DNA of 64,000 nt. Source: CAYTAU01 sp964442075 (GTDB lineage: Bacteria > Bacteroidota > Bacteroidia > Bacteroidales > CAYTAU01). The stretch is taken from the NCBI GenBank assembly GCA_964442075.1, contig CAYTWH010000016.1, positions 1 to 64,000 of the forward strand, in the 5' to 3' direction. The translations under genes and the position numbers were made by a program. Below are positions 33,840-43,307 of the stretch, piece after piece (the stretch's first letter is position 1; each line of letters begins with the position of its first letter). A model generated the notes under the pieces. That model searched no databases. It was not told the origin of the DNA and saw only the letters and a list, made by a program, of their open reading frames with translations.

Positions 33840-34814
33840 TTAAGACACCTTACATTCGTTAAGATTAAATCCTTTCAAAAAATCACTAATTTCCATTCGT
33901 TTTTTTCCCTGCAATTGAATATCTTTAATACTTATTAACCCTCCGTTTGCGGTAATATATAAATAGTTTTTATGGTCAGTAATTATTTCTCCATAAATAG
34001 AATTATGGTCACCATCAATTTTTTCAGATTCAAAAATTCTAATTACCAAGCTCTTATTATTGTTGTTGTTGTTTATAATTTCTGTCCAAGCAACAGGATA
34101 AGGACTTAATCCTCTAATTAAATTATGAATATCTGTAATATCATTACTCCAATCAATTTTACAATCCGGTTTAAATATTTTAGGAGCTTTTTTTATCTCG
34201 TCAATTTCTGCAATAATTTTTTCCTGTTTAATATTCTTATTTGATCCATTAATAATTGAATCAACTGTTTTCGCTAATAATTGTGCTCCTTTTTCCATTA
34301 ATATATCATGCAATTCTCCTGCATTCATATTGTTTGTAATTGAAATATTCTCCTGTAAAATAATATCTCCTGTATCAATTTCTTTTTCAATAAAAAATGT
34401 AGTGATTCCTGTTTCTTTTTCTCCATTAATTATAGCCCAATTTATAGGGGCAGCACCTCTGTATTGTGGCAATAATGATGCATGAAGATTAATTGTTCCC
34501 TTTTTTGGCATTTGCCAAATAATATCAGGCAACATTCTAAATGCAACAACAATAATAAGGTCAGGTTCTAATAATTGTAATTCTTTTATAAATTCTTCCG
34601 ATTTTAAATTCTGTGGTTGAAGAACATTCAAATTATTTTCAAGGGCATATCTTTTAACAGAAGATTCCTGAATTTTTTGTCCTCTACCGGCAGGCTTGTC
34701 TGTTGAAGTAACTACACCTACAATATTAAAATTACTTTCATATAATTTTTTTAAGGAAGCAACTGCAAAATCAGGAGTCCCCATAAAAGCTATTTTAAAG
34801 TTTTTTTTGTTCAT
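33840..34814 (-). CDS. fmt: Methionyl-tRNA formyltransferase
   Basis: Formylates the amino group of Met-tRNAfMet using 10-formyltetrahydrofolate, so that translation can start. The family motifs are present: IAFMGTPDFAVASL at the N terminus, the folate-binding/catalytic stretch NLHASLLPQYRGAAPINWAI, and ETGITTFFIEKEIDTGDI. A C-terminal OB-like domain (about 210-324) follows. The length is 324 residues from the ATG at 34814; a TTG one codon upstream is less likely. Deformylase (def), its usual partner, is not adjacent. It converges with the usher-like gene, whose stop is only 6 bp away. Confidence 0.95.
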   Translation of the reverse strand: MNKKNFKIAFMGTPDFAVASLKKLYESNFNIVGVVTSTDKPAGRGQKIQESSVKRYALENNLNVLQPQNLKSEEFIKELQLLEPDLIIVVAFRMLPDIIWQMPKKGTINLHASLLPQYRGAAPINWAIINGEKETGITTFFIEKEIDTGDIILQENISITNNMNAGELHDILMEKGAQLLAKTVDSIINGSNKNIKQEKIIAEIDEIKKAPKIFKPDCKIDWSNDITDIHNLIRGLSPYPVAWTEIINNNNNNKSLVIRIFESEKIDGDHNSIYGEIITDHKNYLYITANGGLISIKDIQLQGKKRMEISDFLKGFNLNECKVS

Positions 34815-35024
34815 CAATCAATATGAAAATAAGTTTCTAATGTCAATCCAAAATTAATTTTATAATCTGTAAATCTATGGCTTTTTTATTTCTTCACCCA
34901 GCTAGTATCAAAAATTATAGCCGAACAAAGTTAATGTTTAAAAGCAAGTTATAACATTTTTTTAATAATTTTTATTTGCAAATTGATTATTATATATTTG
35001 CAGACTGAAATTTTTAATATTTTT

Positions 35025-36803
35025 ATGAATATGGAAAATAAATCAATTTTAAATGGTGGTGAATTTTTAGTAAAAGAAATTGCTGCACAAGACATCTTTA
35101 TATCAGAGGAATTTGATGAAGAACAAATAATGATAAAAGAAACCTGTAATGATTTTATCGAAACTTCAATAACTCCAAATCTTGACAGAATTGATGAACA
35201 AGAAGACGGATTAATGCTAAGCATGCTTAATCAAGCAGGAGAATTAGGTCTTTTAGGGGTTGCTATTCCTGAGAAATACGATGGTTTTGGACAAAATTTT
35301 AATACATCAATGATAGTATCCGATTATATCGGTTCAGGACATGGTTTTGGGGTAGCATTTACTGCACATACAGGAATTGGTACGCTTCCTCTTTTATATT
35401 ATGGAAACGATGAACAAAAAGAAAAATATTTACCAAAATTAGCAGTTGGCGAAATGGCTGCCGCATATTGCCTTACCGAACCAAATGCAGGTTCGGATGC
35501 AAACGCAGGAACAACAAAAGCAATTCTATCAGACGATGGAAAACATTATATTATTAATGGTCAGAAAATGTGGATAACAAACGGTGGATTTGCAAATCTA
35601 TTAACCGTTTTTGCAAAAATAGAAAACGACCGTGTGCTTAGCGCATTTCTTATTGAAAGCAATTGGGAAGGCGTTTCTCTTAATCCTGAAGAAAAGAAAA
35701 TGGGGATAAAAGGTTCTTCTACACGACAAATATTTTTTAATGATGTAAAAGTTCCTGTAGAAAACCTGCTTGGAAAACGTGGACTTGGATTTAGAATTGC
35801 TTTAAACATATTGCACGTAGGAAGAGTAAAACTCGGCGCAAATGTATTGGGTGGTGGAAGAATGACAATGAAACACTCTATTAATTATGCAAATGAAAGA
35901 AAGCAATTTGGTAAATTTATTTCAGAATTTGGTGCTATAAAATTCAAATTGGCACAACAAGCAATTAAGCAATACACTACCGAATCAGCAGTTTATCGTT
36001 GTAGTGGTGATATAAATTCTGTTGCGGAACAAAATATTGCTAAAGGGATGGATAAGGGTCAGGCTGAAATTGATGCTATTTCAAAATATTCAATAGAGGC
36101 TGCAATTTTAAAAGTTTATGGTTCTGAAGCATTAGACTATATAACAGATGAAGCAGTTCAGATATTTGGAGGCATGGGATATTCTTCAGAATCGCCGGTT
36201 GACCGTTGCTACAGAGATTCCAGAATTAACAGAATATTTGAAGGCACAAATGAAATTAACAGACTTGTAATTATTGATACTATTTTAAAATTTATTAAAC
36301 GCGGCGATTTTGACCTGTTTGGAATTGGTGAAAAATTAATTACCGATATAAATAATATTAAATACGAAAAACAAACAGGCAATTATTACGAAGCTCTTAA
36401 TTATCATGTTAAAAATCTTAAAAAAGCAATTATTATAACTTTAACATCTGCACAAAATAAATTGCAAAAATTATTTGCTACCGAACAGGAAATAATGATG
36501 AATATTTCTGATATGATAATTAATTTATACATGTTGGAATCAACACTTTTGCGAGTTCAAAAATTAGAATCAATAAATGGAGAAGAATCTGTAAAATACC
36601 AAAAAGATATTCTGAATGTATTTTTATATGATGCTTCAAATGAAATTTATAAAGCAGGAATTGATGCAGTTAATTCTTTTAATGGCGAAGAAAACCTAAT
36701 ACATGCAATAAATGAATTAACAATAAGCACAATGTTTAATGTTAAAGATGCAAGAAGAAGATTAGCGGATAAAATGATTGAGGAAAATAAATATTGTTTT
36801 TAA
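35025..36803 (+). CDS. Acyl-CoA dehydrogenase
   Basis: A flavoprotein that oxidises acyl-CoA to 2-enoyl-CoA. From the ATG at 35025 it has 592 residues. An upstream ATG at 34983 would overlap a TATATTTG -7 element (34993-35000), so the shorter start is preferred. Motifs: AYCLTEPNAGSDANAGTTKA (FAD/substrate binding), KQFGKFISEFGAIKFKLA, and DRCYRDSRINRIFEGTNEI, whose FEGTNE Glu is the usual catalytic base. The extra C-terminal 170 residues, compared with 380-residue members, match the long form resembling very-long-chain enzymes, common in Bacteroidota. No etfAB or thiolase gene is nearby, so its pathway partners lie elsewhere. Confidence 0.92.
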   Translation: MNMENKSILNGGEFLVKEIAAQDIFISEEFDEEQIMIKETCNDFIETSITPNLDRIDEQEDGLMLSMLNQAGELGLLGVAIPEKYDGFGQNFNTSMIVSDYIGSGHGFGVAFTAHTGIGTLPLLYYGNDEQKEKYLPKLAVGEMAAAYCLTEPNAGSDANAGTTKAILSDDGKHYIINGQKMWITNGGFANLLTVFAKIENDRVLSAFLIESNWEGVSLNPEEKKMGIKGSSTRQIFFNDVKVPVENLLGKRGLGFRIALNILHVGRVKLGANVLGGGRMTMKHSINYANERKQFGKFISEFGAIKFKLAQQAIKQYTTESAVYRCSGDINSVAEQNIAKGMDKGQAEIDAISKYSIEAAILKVYGSEALDYITDEAVQIFGGMGYSSESPVDRCYRDSRINRIFEGTNEINRLVIIDTILKFIKRGDFDLFGIGEKLITDINNIKYEKQTGNYYEALNYHVKNLKKAIIITLTSAQNKLQKLFATEQEIMMNISDMIINLYMLESTLLRVQKLESINGEESVKYQKDILNVFLYDASNEIYKAGIDAVNSFNGEENLIHAINELTISTMFNVKDARRRLADKMIEENKYCF

Positions 36804-36845
36804 CGAATTTTGGGCATTTATTGATAATTAAACCCGATACAATCA

Positions 36846-39311
36846 TTACATAGGATCGACATTTACCACAATCTGCACCGATTTAAATCGGATATCAGTT
36901 TTAATATTGTTAATGGCATTGTACAATAATATTTTTGCTTTTTGATGCGATATTTTCTTTTCAATTTTAATTAATATACTTTTTAAATACAGATTTTGTA
37001 TTCTGCCAATTAAAGGAATTTCGGGTCCTAAAACTCTGTTGCCAAACATTTGCTTAAGCTCAACTGTAAGTATTTTTGAAGCATGGTTAAGAATACTGCT
37101 GTTTTTATGTTTAAGTGTAATATTTAATAGGCGGTAAAAGGGAGGATATTTAAAACATTTTCTTTCTTCAAGCTGCTGTTTATACATATTTTGATAATTG
37201 TTTTCCTGTACATCAACAATAATTTGATGAGTAATATCTGAACTTTGTATTATTACTTTCCCTTGCTTATACTTTCTACCTGCTCTGCCGCTAACCTGTG
37301 TCATTAATTGAAAACTACGTTCAAACGATCTGAAATCGGGAAAATGCAACATATTGTCGGCATTTAAAATTCCAACTACACTTACATTATCAAAATTTAA
37401 TCCTTTAGAAAGCATTTGTGTTCCAATAAGAATATCAACAGCCTTAACTTCGAAATCGCCAATAATACGCTGGTAAGCAGTTTTAGTTCTTGTTGTATCA
37501 AGGTCTAACCTTGCAACTTTACAATTGGGGAATATTGCAGATATCTCATCTTCTATTTGCTCTGTACCAAATCCCATTGTTCGCATTGATGGCATACCAC
37601 AAGCTTCGCAATTTTTTGGCAAACTTGTAGAGTATCCGCAATAATGACAAACCAATCTGTTAATTCCTTTATGATATGTAAGGCTAACATCACAATTGCT
37701 GCATTTAGGCACCCATCCGCAAACATTGCATATTAAATAACTTGAAAACCCCCGCCTGTTTTGAAACAAAATTATTTGTTCGCCATTACATAGTGCTTCA
37801 TCAATATATTCGAGCATAATTGGAGTAAAAATACCCCGCATTTTTTTCTTACGTTTGGCTTCACTAACATCTGAAAGAATAATTTCAGGCAGATCAATAT
37901 CTTTATATCTCTGTGTGAGTTTTACAAGTCCGTAACGATTGTTTGTGGCATTATAATATGTTTCAATTGCAGGAGTAGCTGTACCAAGCAAAACTTTTGC
38001 CCCATGTTCTTTTGCAAGCATAATTGAAGCATCGCGTGCATTATACCTTGGGGCAGGATTATATTGTTTGTATGTGTTTTCGTGTTCTTCGTCAACAATT
38101 ATTAATCCCAAATTGCTATAAGGAAGAAAAATGGAAGAGCGTACTCCAAGTATTACCTGATAGTCTTTTTTTTGCCTTACATTTTGCCATGTTTCAACTC
38201 TTTCGGCATCACTAAATTTTGAGTGATATATTCCAATTTTATTCCCAAAAACTTTTTTCAGTCTGTTTATGATTTGTGCCGTTAAAGCAATTTCGGGAAG
38301 CAAATAAAGAACCTGTTTACCGCTTTTAATAATTTCCGATATCAGATGAATATATATTTCAGTTTTTCCACTCGATGTAACACCATATAACAATGTAACA
38401 TCATAATCGTTAAAACTTTGTTTTATTTCCCTTAGTGCCTTTTCTTGATATGTATTTAGTTTGTTAATAGAGCTTGTTTTTTCTACAGAACCAGTTAATC
38501 GGACAACTTCAGATTCATGTTCTTCTATAATACCTTTTTTCAAAAGTGTTGTTAAAATATTTGTGGAAACACCTGCTTTGGTTAGTAAAGTCTTTTTTGC
38601 AACTTCTTTTTTATTATCACTAAAGAAATCTGATAATTGCAAATAGTAAAGAAGTATTTTTAATTGTTTGGGAGCTTTTTCAAGTTCGCTTAATGTTTTG
38701 TCTAAAATTATTTTATTTTGGCACTTTTTACTTAGCGATATATACTTTTCTGTTTTTGGTTTGTAGCTTTCTTTAAGTCTTTCTAAAACTACAATTGCTT
38801 TTTTATCCAACAGCGATTTTATAATGTTAATGGCATTTTGTTGATCAAACAAATTATTTATCTCTTTTACTGTTAAGGTATTTTTATTTGTAAGAACATT
38901 AAAGACTATTGTCTCATTTTTGTTAAGTTTTGATGTATCGGTAAAATTATTATCAATTAATATTTTGGCTTCGCTTTCTAATTTCAAGCCCGATGGCAAA
39001 GCAGCTTTATAAACTTCGCCCAGCGAACACATATAGTAATTAGCTATCCATTCCCAAAATTTAAATTGCTTTTCACTTATTATTGCGTCAGTATCCAGTA
39101 TTGATGTAATTTCTTTTACTGCATACTTTTCAGGCTTATTTTTATGAATTTCTTTTACTATTGCTGTATAGAATTTTTTTGCTCCAAACTGAACTACAAC
39201 CCTCATTCCCGGTTGCAACTTATTGATATGCTCATTTGAAATACTATATGTAAATAATTTTGGTAAAGGCAGAGGGAGTATTACATCAGCATATAATAAA
39301 TTGTAAGGCAT
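36846..39311 (-). CDS. priA: Primosomal protein N', replication-restart helicase
   Basis: An 821-residue DNA helicase that reloads the replicative helicase at stalled forks. It has the N-terminal 3'-binding domain (DVILPLPLPKLFTYSI), a winged-helix region, Walker A GVTSSGKT (310-317), the DEEH box (VDEEHENTYKQYNPAPRYNA), and SAT-like GTATPA. The zinc module contains the cysteine pairs CNVCGW, CSNCD, CHYCG and CEACG. A helicase C-terminal part follows (QMLSKGLNFDNVSVVGI, SGRAGR). Length is slightly above the E. coli enzyme (732). It lies 3 bp after the pfkA stop region and may be co-transcribed with it. Confidence 0.96.
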   Translation of the reverse strand: MPYNLLYADVILPLPLPKLFTYSISNEHINKLQPGMRVVVQFGAKKFYTAIVKEIHKNKPEKYAVKEITSILDTDAIISEKQFKFWEWIANYYMCSLGEVYKAALPSGLKLESEAKILIDNNFTDTSKLNKNETIVFNVLTNKNTLTVKEINNLFDQQNAINIIKSLLDKKAIVVLERLKESYKPKTEKYISLSKKCQNKIILDKTLSELEKAPKQLKILLYYLQLSDFFSDNKKEVAKKTLLTKAGVSTNILTTLLKKGIIEEHESEVVRLTGSVEKTSSINKLNTYQEKALREIKQSFNDYDVTLLYGVTSSGKTEIYIHLISEIIKSGKQVLYLLPEIALTAQIINRLKKVFGNKIGIYHSKFSDAERVETWQNVRQKKDYQVILGVRSSIFLPYSNLGLIIVDEEHENTYKQYNPAPRYNARDASIMLAKEHGAKVLLGTATPAIETYYNATNNRYGLVKLTQRYKDIDLPEIILSDVSEAKRKKKMRGIFTPIMLEYIDEALCNGEQIILFQNRRGFSSYLICNVCGWVPKCSNCDVSLTYHKGINRLVCHYCGYSTSLPKNCEACGMPSMRTMGFGTEQIEDEISAIFPNCKVARLDLDTTRTKTAYQRIIGDFEVKAVDILIGTQMLSKGLNFDNVSVVGILNADNMLHFPDFRSFERSFQLMTQVSGRAGRKYKQGKVIIQSSDITHQIIVDVQENNYQNMYKQQLEERKCFKYPPFYRLLNITLKHKNSSILNHASKILTVELKQMFGNRVLGPEIPLIGRIQNLYLKSILIKIEKKISHQKAKILLYNAINNIKTDIRFKSVQIVVNVDPM

Positions 39312-39314
39312 ATT

Positions 39315-40295
39315 TTATACGTTCAATATTTCTATTATTTTAAGCATCTGCTTATTGATTGTTTTATGATGTTTTGTGGTTTTTGCAAAAGATATGTTTA
39401 CAATTTCCTTATCAACATAACCAATCATTACGCTTTTTTGATCTTCAAGTAATGCATCAATAGCGCCAATGCCAAGAATACTGGCAAGATAACGGTCGAA
39501 AGAAGTAGGTGAACCACCGCGTTGTATGTGTCCTAAAATTGTAACTCTTACATCATAGTTTTTAAACTCTTTTCTAACTTTTTTTGCAATTTCAAAAGCA
39601 CCTCCTGAATCGTCTCCTTCAGCAACAAGAACAATATTACTTGATTTTTTTCTTTCAGCATCTTTTCCAAGATACTTTCTCAAAGTATCAAGATGTGTAG
39701 GGACTTCAGGGATTAATACCGCTTCAGCACCACAAGTAACCCCGCTTCGCAAAGCCATAAAACCTACATCTTTTCCCATTACCTCAATAAAGAACAAGCG
39801 ATTATGCGAGCTGGCAGTATCTCTTATTTTATCAACAGCATCAACAATAGTGTTAAGTGCGGTATCATATCCTATTGTCATATCTGTACCATATAAATCA
39901 TTATCAATGGTTCCTGGTAAGCCAACAAATGGAATATCATATTCATCAGAAAAGGTTTTAGCTCCTTTAAATGTTCCATCACCACCAATAACAACAACAG
40001 CCTCAATGCCATTTTTAATTAATTGATTGTATGCCTTTTTCCTTCCGGACTTTGTTTTAAATTCCTCGCAACGTGCTGATTTGAGCATGGTTCCTCCACG
40101 CTGTATTATATTGGATACATCTGTAGATTTCAATTCTCTAATATCGCCATTTATCATACCTTCATATCCCTCATAAATTCCAAATATGCGTATTTCATTA
40201 TAAATTGCTGCGCGTACAATAGCTCTTATTGCAGCATTCATTCCCGGAGAATCTCCTCCTGATGTTAATACTCCTATTTTTTTAAATTTTGGCAT
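39315..40295 (-). CDS. pfkA: ATP-dependent 6-phosphofructokinase
   Basis: Catalyses fructose 6-phosphate + ATP to fructose 1,6-bisphosphate, the committed step of glycolysis. From the ATG at 40295 it has 326 residues (E. coli: 320). A longer frame would need a GTG at 40355 and add 20 residues without family similarity. Motifs: GVLTSGGDSPGMNAAIRA (ATP-binding glycines), VVIGGDGTFKGA, catalytic PGTIDNDLYGTDMTIGYDTA and GHIQRGGSPTSFDR. The GGDG form indicates ATP rather than pyrophosphate as phosphate donor. The priA gene follows after 3 bp. Confidence 0.95.
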   Translation of the reverse strand: MPKFKKIGVLTSGGDSPGMNAAIRAIVRAAIYNEIRIFGIYEGYEGMINGDIRELKSTDVSNIIQRGGTMLKSARCEEFKTKSGRKKAYNQLIKNGIEAVVVIGGDGTFKGAKTFSDEYDIPFVGLPGTIDNDLYGTDMTIGYDTALNTIVDAVDKIRDTASSHNRLFFIEVMGKDVGFMALRSGVTCGAEAVLIPEVPTHLDTLRKYLGKDAERKKSSNIVLVAEGDDSGGAFEIAKKVRKEFKNYDVRVTILGHIQRGGSPTSFDRYLASILGIGAIDALLEDQKSVMIGYVDKEIVNISFAKTTKHHKTINKQMLKIIEILNV

Positions 40296-40407
40296 TTTAT
40301 TGAACTGTTTTATTTTAATTACATGCTCAAATTTACAAAAAATAATTATAAGCACTAATAAATTTTATGTTGATATGGATTTCAGAGAAAGTCAATAACT
40401 CCCTATT

Positions 40408-40556
40408 CAGTAGCCCCGTCCTTTAGGGCGGGGTATAGATTTAAGCGGCACCCACCTCTGCGAAATTTTGAAAATTTTATAAAATAAAATTTTCAAAATT
40501 TCGCAGAGAACATCGTGCCTTTATCCTTGTCCCCGCCCTAAAGGACGGGGCTACTG
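40408..40556. mobile_element. Nested palindromic element, 149 bp
   Basis: Perfect 26-bp outer arms (40408-40433 and 40531-40556) contain CCCCGTCCTTTAGGGCGGGG. Nested inside is a second palindrome at 40456-40508 with arms of about 24 bp (CTCTGCGAAATTTTG... mirrored). The whole could fold into one long hairpin. It has no open frame. The same hairpin core is in the element at 12681, and its left half recurs at 59368-59449. It looks like a MITE or REP-type element. It fills the gap between pfkA and the next gene. Confidence 0.75.
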
Positions 40557-40655
40557 ACTTTTTCATTTTGCTTAAATTTCTGAAATCAGTTTAAACTTAC
40601 GTAAATTTTTATACTGATATGGATTGAAAATATAATTACTTAAATATCTCTAATT

Positions 40656-40886
40656 CTAATTTTTTAGCAATTTTTGATCTTGAGTATTAGCAGGAATGAG
40701 AATTTTTTGGAAATTACTAATAATATCAGAATATTTATAACTAAAATTTCTCTTTGCCCAATCAATTAGTTTTGTAAAATCGGTTTTACTTAGCCATTTT
40801 ACTGATTTTTTTAATTCTTTGCTGAAAAGCTCTTTGCTAAAACTCACTTTTTTCAGAATCTTTTTTTGATATTCAAGCATATTCAT
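40656..40886 (-). CDS. Small conserved helical protein
   Basis: 76 residues from the ATG at 40886 (a TTG at 40901 would add five). The sequence MLEYQKKILKKVSFSKELFSKELKKSVKWL resembles, from memory, a small protein found in many Bacteroidota that begins MLEYYKTILQKVSF and has the same KELFxKELxKxxxWL helix. No function is known to me. The C-terminal half (IPANTQDQKLLKN) is not distinctive. It is isolated between two non-coding stretches and probably has its own promoter. Confidence 0.6.
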   Translation of the reverse strand: MNMLEYQKKILKKVSFSKELFSKELKKSVKWLSKTDFTKLIDWAKRNFSYKYSDIISNFQKILIPANTQDQKLLKN

Positions 40887-41074
40887 AATAACATCTCCCA
40901 ATTAAAATAATGTTTATTATTAAAACTTCATTAACGAGGATTTATTATCAAATTAAATGCCTTAAAGTTTAATTTTTTTCACAAAAACAGTATTCCTCTT
41001 ACTTTTTGACAATTAAGATTTAGGTCCTTAAGGTTTTTTAACATATTATGACATTATAGCAGATAAATAAAAAA

Positions 41075-41106
41075 CATCCAATGTATTTAAGACATCGGAT
41101 GTTTGT
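41075..41106 (-). terminator. Intrinsic terminator of the FISUMP lipoprotein gene
   Basis: Minus strand: AAACATCCGATGTC, loop, ACATTGGATGTTT, followed by a T-rich run. It is about 70 bp beyond the stop codon. Confidence 0.65.
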
Positions 41107-41125
41107 AAATGTTTTATTATTTAAA

Positions 41126-41152
41126 ACCACCAGAAAGGATTCTGGTAGCGGT
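41126..41152. repeat. Copy of the CTACC...TTTCTGGTGGT dispersed repeat
   Basis: CCACCAGAAAGGATTCTGGTAGCGG on the plus strand: a small hairpin (CCAGAA / TTCTGG) resembling the head of variant e at 14259-14290. Here it lies downstream of a gene, not upstream. Confidence 0.5.
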
Positions 41153-41174
41153 GAGGTAAATTTTAAATAATTAA

Positions 41175-42029
41175 TTAGTCCTTTACACAGCGCACGGAAA
41201 AGCTGTTATAAATAAAGCTGCTGTCCTGGTACACTACGGCGTCACCGTAGTACAGGGAGTGTACCCATGCATACATGCTACTTGTAGCAGCTGCCCACCA
41301 GTGGCCTTCGTAGCCCAGATCATAAAACGAGCCGCTGTTACCTCTGTAACCACTAGCTAAGCCTGTAAAACCACTTGAGTTTGTTGCACCTTCATTTGGG
41401 CTACTCCAATGAATTGTTCCTGTTTCTTTCATTTTCCCGCCTGCAACACTTTCGCCACCAAGATAATCGGTTAAAGTTGTCCATTCTGCATTATTTGGCA
41501 AATGCCAACCTGTTGGAGGAGCCAGCACGTGTGCTGTCCACCAATCATATAAATAACCATAAGTAGAAACATTGTTTTCATTATGATCATAAGCCCAACA
41601 ATAACAACCAGCTGAATCAACTTTATAAGCTAAGTTTTCAGACATCCACCACTGGTTACCAATTTTTACGGTATTATATGTTTTGCCATCTCTACTATCG
41701 GTAAATGTTCCTGTTTCGTTTCCTTCTATAGTTATTGTTGATGTTTTATCATCTTCTTTTTTCTCGTTTTTAGAATATGCAATCAGTTTTACAGAATATG
41801 TTCCTATTGCTGTATAAGAATGTGTTGCATTTTCATCAGTTGAGGTTAGTCCGTCTCCAAACTCCCAACTGTAGCTATCGGCATCTGTTGAATTGTTAGA
41901 GAATGTTATACTCTCATCAACACCCGCTGTTATTTTTGAAGCTGTAAAATCAGCTGTTGGTTGTTTTTGGCAACTGGTAAAAACTATTGCTACAACAATA
42001 ACTAAAAGTAAACTTTTGATTGTTTTCAT
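41175..42029 (-). CDS. PKD-FISUMP lipoprotein
   Basis: 284 residues. A lipoprotein signal (MKTIKSLLLVIVVAIVFTSC) lipidates Cys20. A PKD domain follows (about 25-100: ADFTASKITAGVDESITFSN, SYSWEFGDGLTSTDENATHS, GTYSVKLIAYS). The C-terminal two thirds is a Fibrobacter-major-paralogous (FISUMP) domain with its signatures: DSRDGKTYNTVKIGNQWWMS, NLAYK, GYLYDWWTA, PTGWHLPNNAEWTTL and the end FSVRCVKD. Such proteins are surface-exposed lipoproteins of unknown function, often in large families. A hairpin terminator follows at 41075-41106. It is probably one transcription unit with, or close to, the lipoprotein at 42557. Confidence 0.88.
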   Translation of the reverse strand: MKTIKSLLLVIVVAIVFTSCQKQPTADFTASKITAGVDESITFSNNSTDADSYSWEFGDGLTSTDENATHSYTAIGTYSVKLIAYSKNEKKEDDKTSTITIEGNETGTFTDSRDGKTYNTVKIGNQWWMSENLAYKVDSAGCYCWAYDHNENNVSTYGYLYDWWTAHVLAPPTGWHLPNNAEWTTLTDYLGGESVAGGKMKETGTIHWSSPNEGATNSSGFTGLASGYRGNSGSFYDLGYEGHWWAAATSSMYAWVHSLYYGDAVVYQDSSFIYNSFSVRCVKD

Positions 42030-42071
42030 AATCTAAAATTTAATAAATTAATATTCCATTTAACTATTACA

Positions 42072-42557
42072 TTACCATGTTAATTCATGACCGATACAGC
42101 TATTAGCTTTAAAATCAATATTTCCATTCCATATCACAATTTCACCAGTTATTGAGCTATCAGTCTCATTATATTTATAACCTTTTACGGAATATGAGTA
42201 TGATTTTGTTTTAACATTACCTAAATTTTTATTGAAAGTAATGCTATTTTCATCATCACAAGAAGGTGCTATTGTCCAATAGTCTGCGGCAATCCACGAT
42301 GCAGAATTTACGTTCCCCACTTCACCATTGACATAAAAATTCAATATTAGGAAATTATTAGCTTGCAAACTATCTGCTGCTGTTTTTCTATAATAAAATA
42401 CAGCACTTCCATCGTACTCACAACTTTCATCATCTGTTTTACAATCATCACAATAATTTGTTGCAAGTTGGTCTATGCAACCTTCTTTTTTTTTGCATCC
42501 TGTAAATGCAATAATACCAATAAACACAATACCTAAAATTAAATTTGTAATTTTCAT
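42072..42557 (-). CDS. Small lipoprotein, unknown
   Basis: 161 residues from the ATG at 42557; a longer frame would require a TTG at 42599 and put 14 residues before the signal. The signal (MKITNLILGIVFIGIIAFTGC) gives lipidated Cys21. A Cys-rich stretch follows (CIDQLATNYCDDCKTDDESC), similar to the EGCxDPxAxNYxxxAxxDDGSC calcium/metal-binding-like motif often found in secreted Bacteroidota proteins. The C-terminal part has beta strands and a GHELTW end. No function known. It precedes the FISUMP lipoprotein by 42 bp on the same strand. Confidence 0.65.
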   Translation of the reverse strand: MKITNLILGIVFIGIIAFTGCKKKEGCIDQLATNYCDDCKTDDESCEYDGSAVFYYRKTAADSLQANNFLILNFYVNGEVGNVNSASWIAADYWTIAPSCDDENSITFNKNLGNVKTKSYSYSVKGYKYNETDSSITGEIVIWNGNIDFKANSCIGHELTW

Positions 42558-42622
42558 AACATAAAATTTTAAAAATAAATAATAAATATACTTCGACAAG
42601 GGGATTAATCCCCTTGTTGGTT

Positions 42623-43231
42623 CTAAACCGTAATAATTTTCACAGCACTGGCTTTGCCTATTTCTTTATCTTTTATTACTGCCCATAGCTGATATTGGTA
42701 TGTGGCATGTGTGTCCATTTCTTTGGTGTCGATATAGGGGCTGAAGGTATCGTGTGCCAAAAATACAAAGTCGTCGGTGCTTTTGTCAAGTCGGCGATAA
42801 ATATTTACTCCGTCGGTCTGGCTTTTGTTAAACGAAATTTCTACACCACTGCTCACACGTCTAAGACTAATATCGGGGCTAAATGTTTTAGGGTCGAATG
42901 GACTGTCGGGAGCAATAATATCAAATTTGCGTCCTATTTTTTCGGTATAGTCCATACTATTCTTAATCATTTGTGCCATTTTTCTACAATACTTTTCGGC
43001 TGCATCCTGGTCTTTTTTAGTTTGTTTGAATTGTGCCAGTTTACTATTAAGCAGCTTTAATTCGTTAGAAATATCTACACCAAATACGTCTGCAAAGCTT
43101 TGCAGTGCTTTTATTTCTTCCTGGTTAATACCATAATGATTTACATTTGCTATTGCTATTTCCAAAAAGTTTCTTAACCATTTTAAAAATTCATCTTTGT
43201 TTTGCGGCATATAGTCCGAATTGTTTGACAT
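42623..43231 (-). CDS. Helical plus fibronectin-like protein, unknown
   Basis: 202 residues without signal peptide. The N-terminal half is helical (DEFLKWLRNFLEIAIANV, IKALQSFADVFG, QFKQTKKDQDAAEKYCRKMA). The C-terminal part (about 120-202) resembles a fibronectin-III-like beta sandwich (PDISLRRVSSGVEISFNKSQ, GVNIYRRLDKSTDDFVFLAH, YQYQLWAVIKDKEIGKAS). Proteins of this layout occur in Bacteroidota without known function. Directly upstream, about 75 bp before its start, is the 21-bp tandem array at 43308-43565, which may influence its expression. Confidence 0.65.
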   Translation of the reverse strand: MSNNSDYMPQNKDEFLKWLRNFLEIAIANVNHYGINQEEIKALQSFADVFGVDISNELKLLNSKLAQFKQTKKDQDAAEKYCRKMAQMIKNSMDYTEKIGRKFDIIAPDSPFDPKTFSPDISLRRVSSGVEISFNKSQTDGVNIYRRLDKSTDDFVFLAHDTFSPYIDTKEMDTHATYQYQLWAVIKDKEIGKASAVKIITV

Positions 43232-43307
43232 AATAATTTAATTTTTAGTTAATATTAATAATAATAAAAGATAAAGTGCTGAATAAAAAGACACTGGCTG
43301 TTTCACT

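Noticed and set aside
34983..35024. Longer start (ATG at 34983) for the acyl-CoA dehydrogenase.
   Set aside because: The extra 14 residues lie over a TATATTTG promoter element and do not resemble the family.
40296..40355. 20-residue N-terminal extension of phosphofructokinase.
   Set aside because: It needs a GTG start, shows no family similarity, and the ATG at 40295 gives the normal length.
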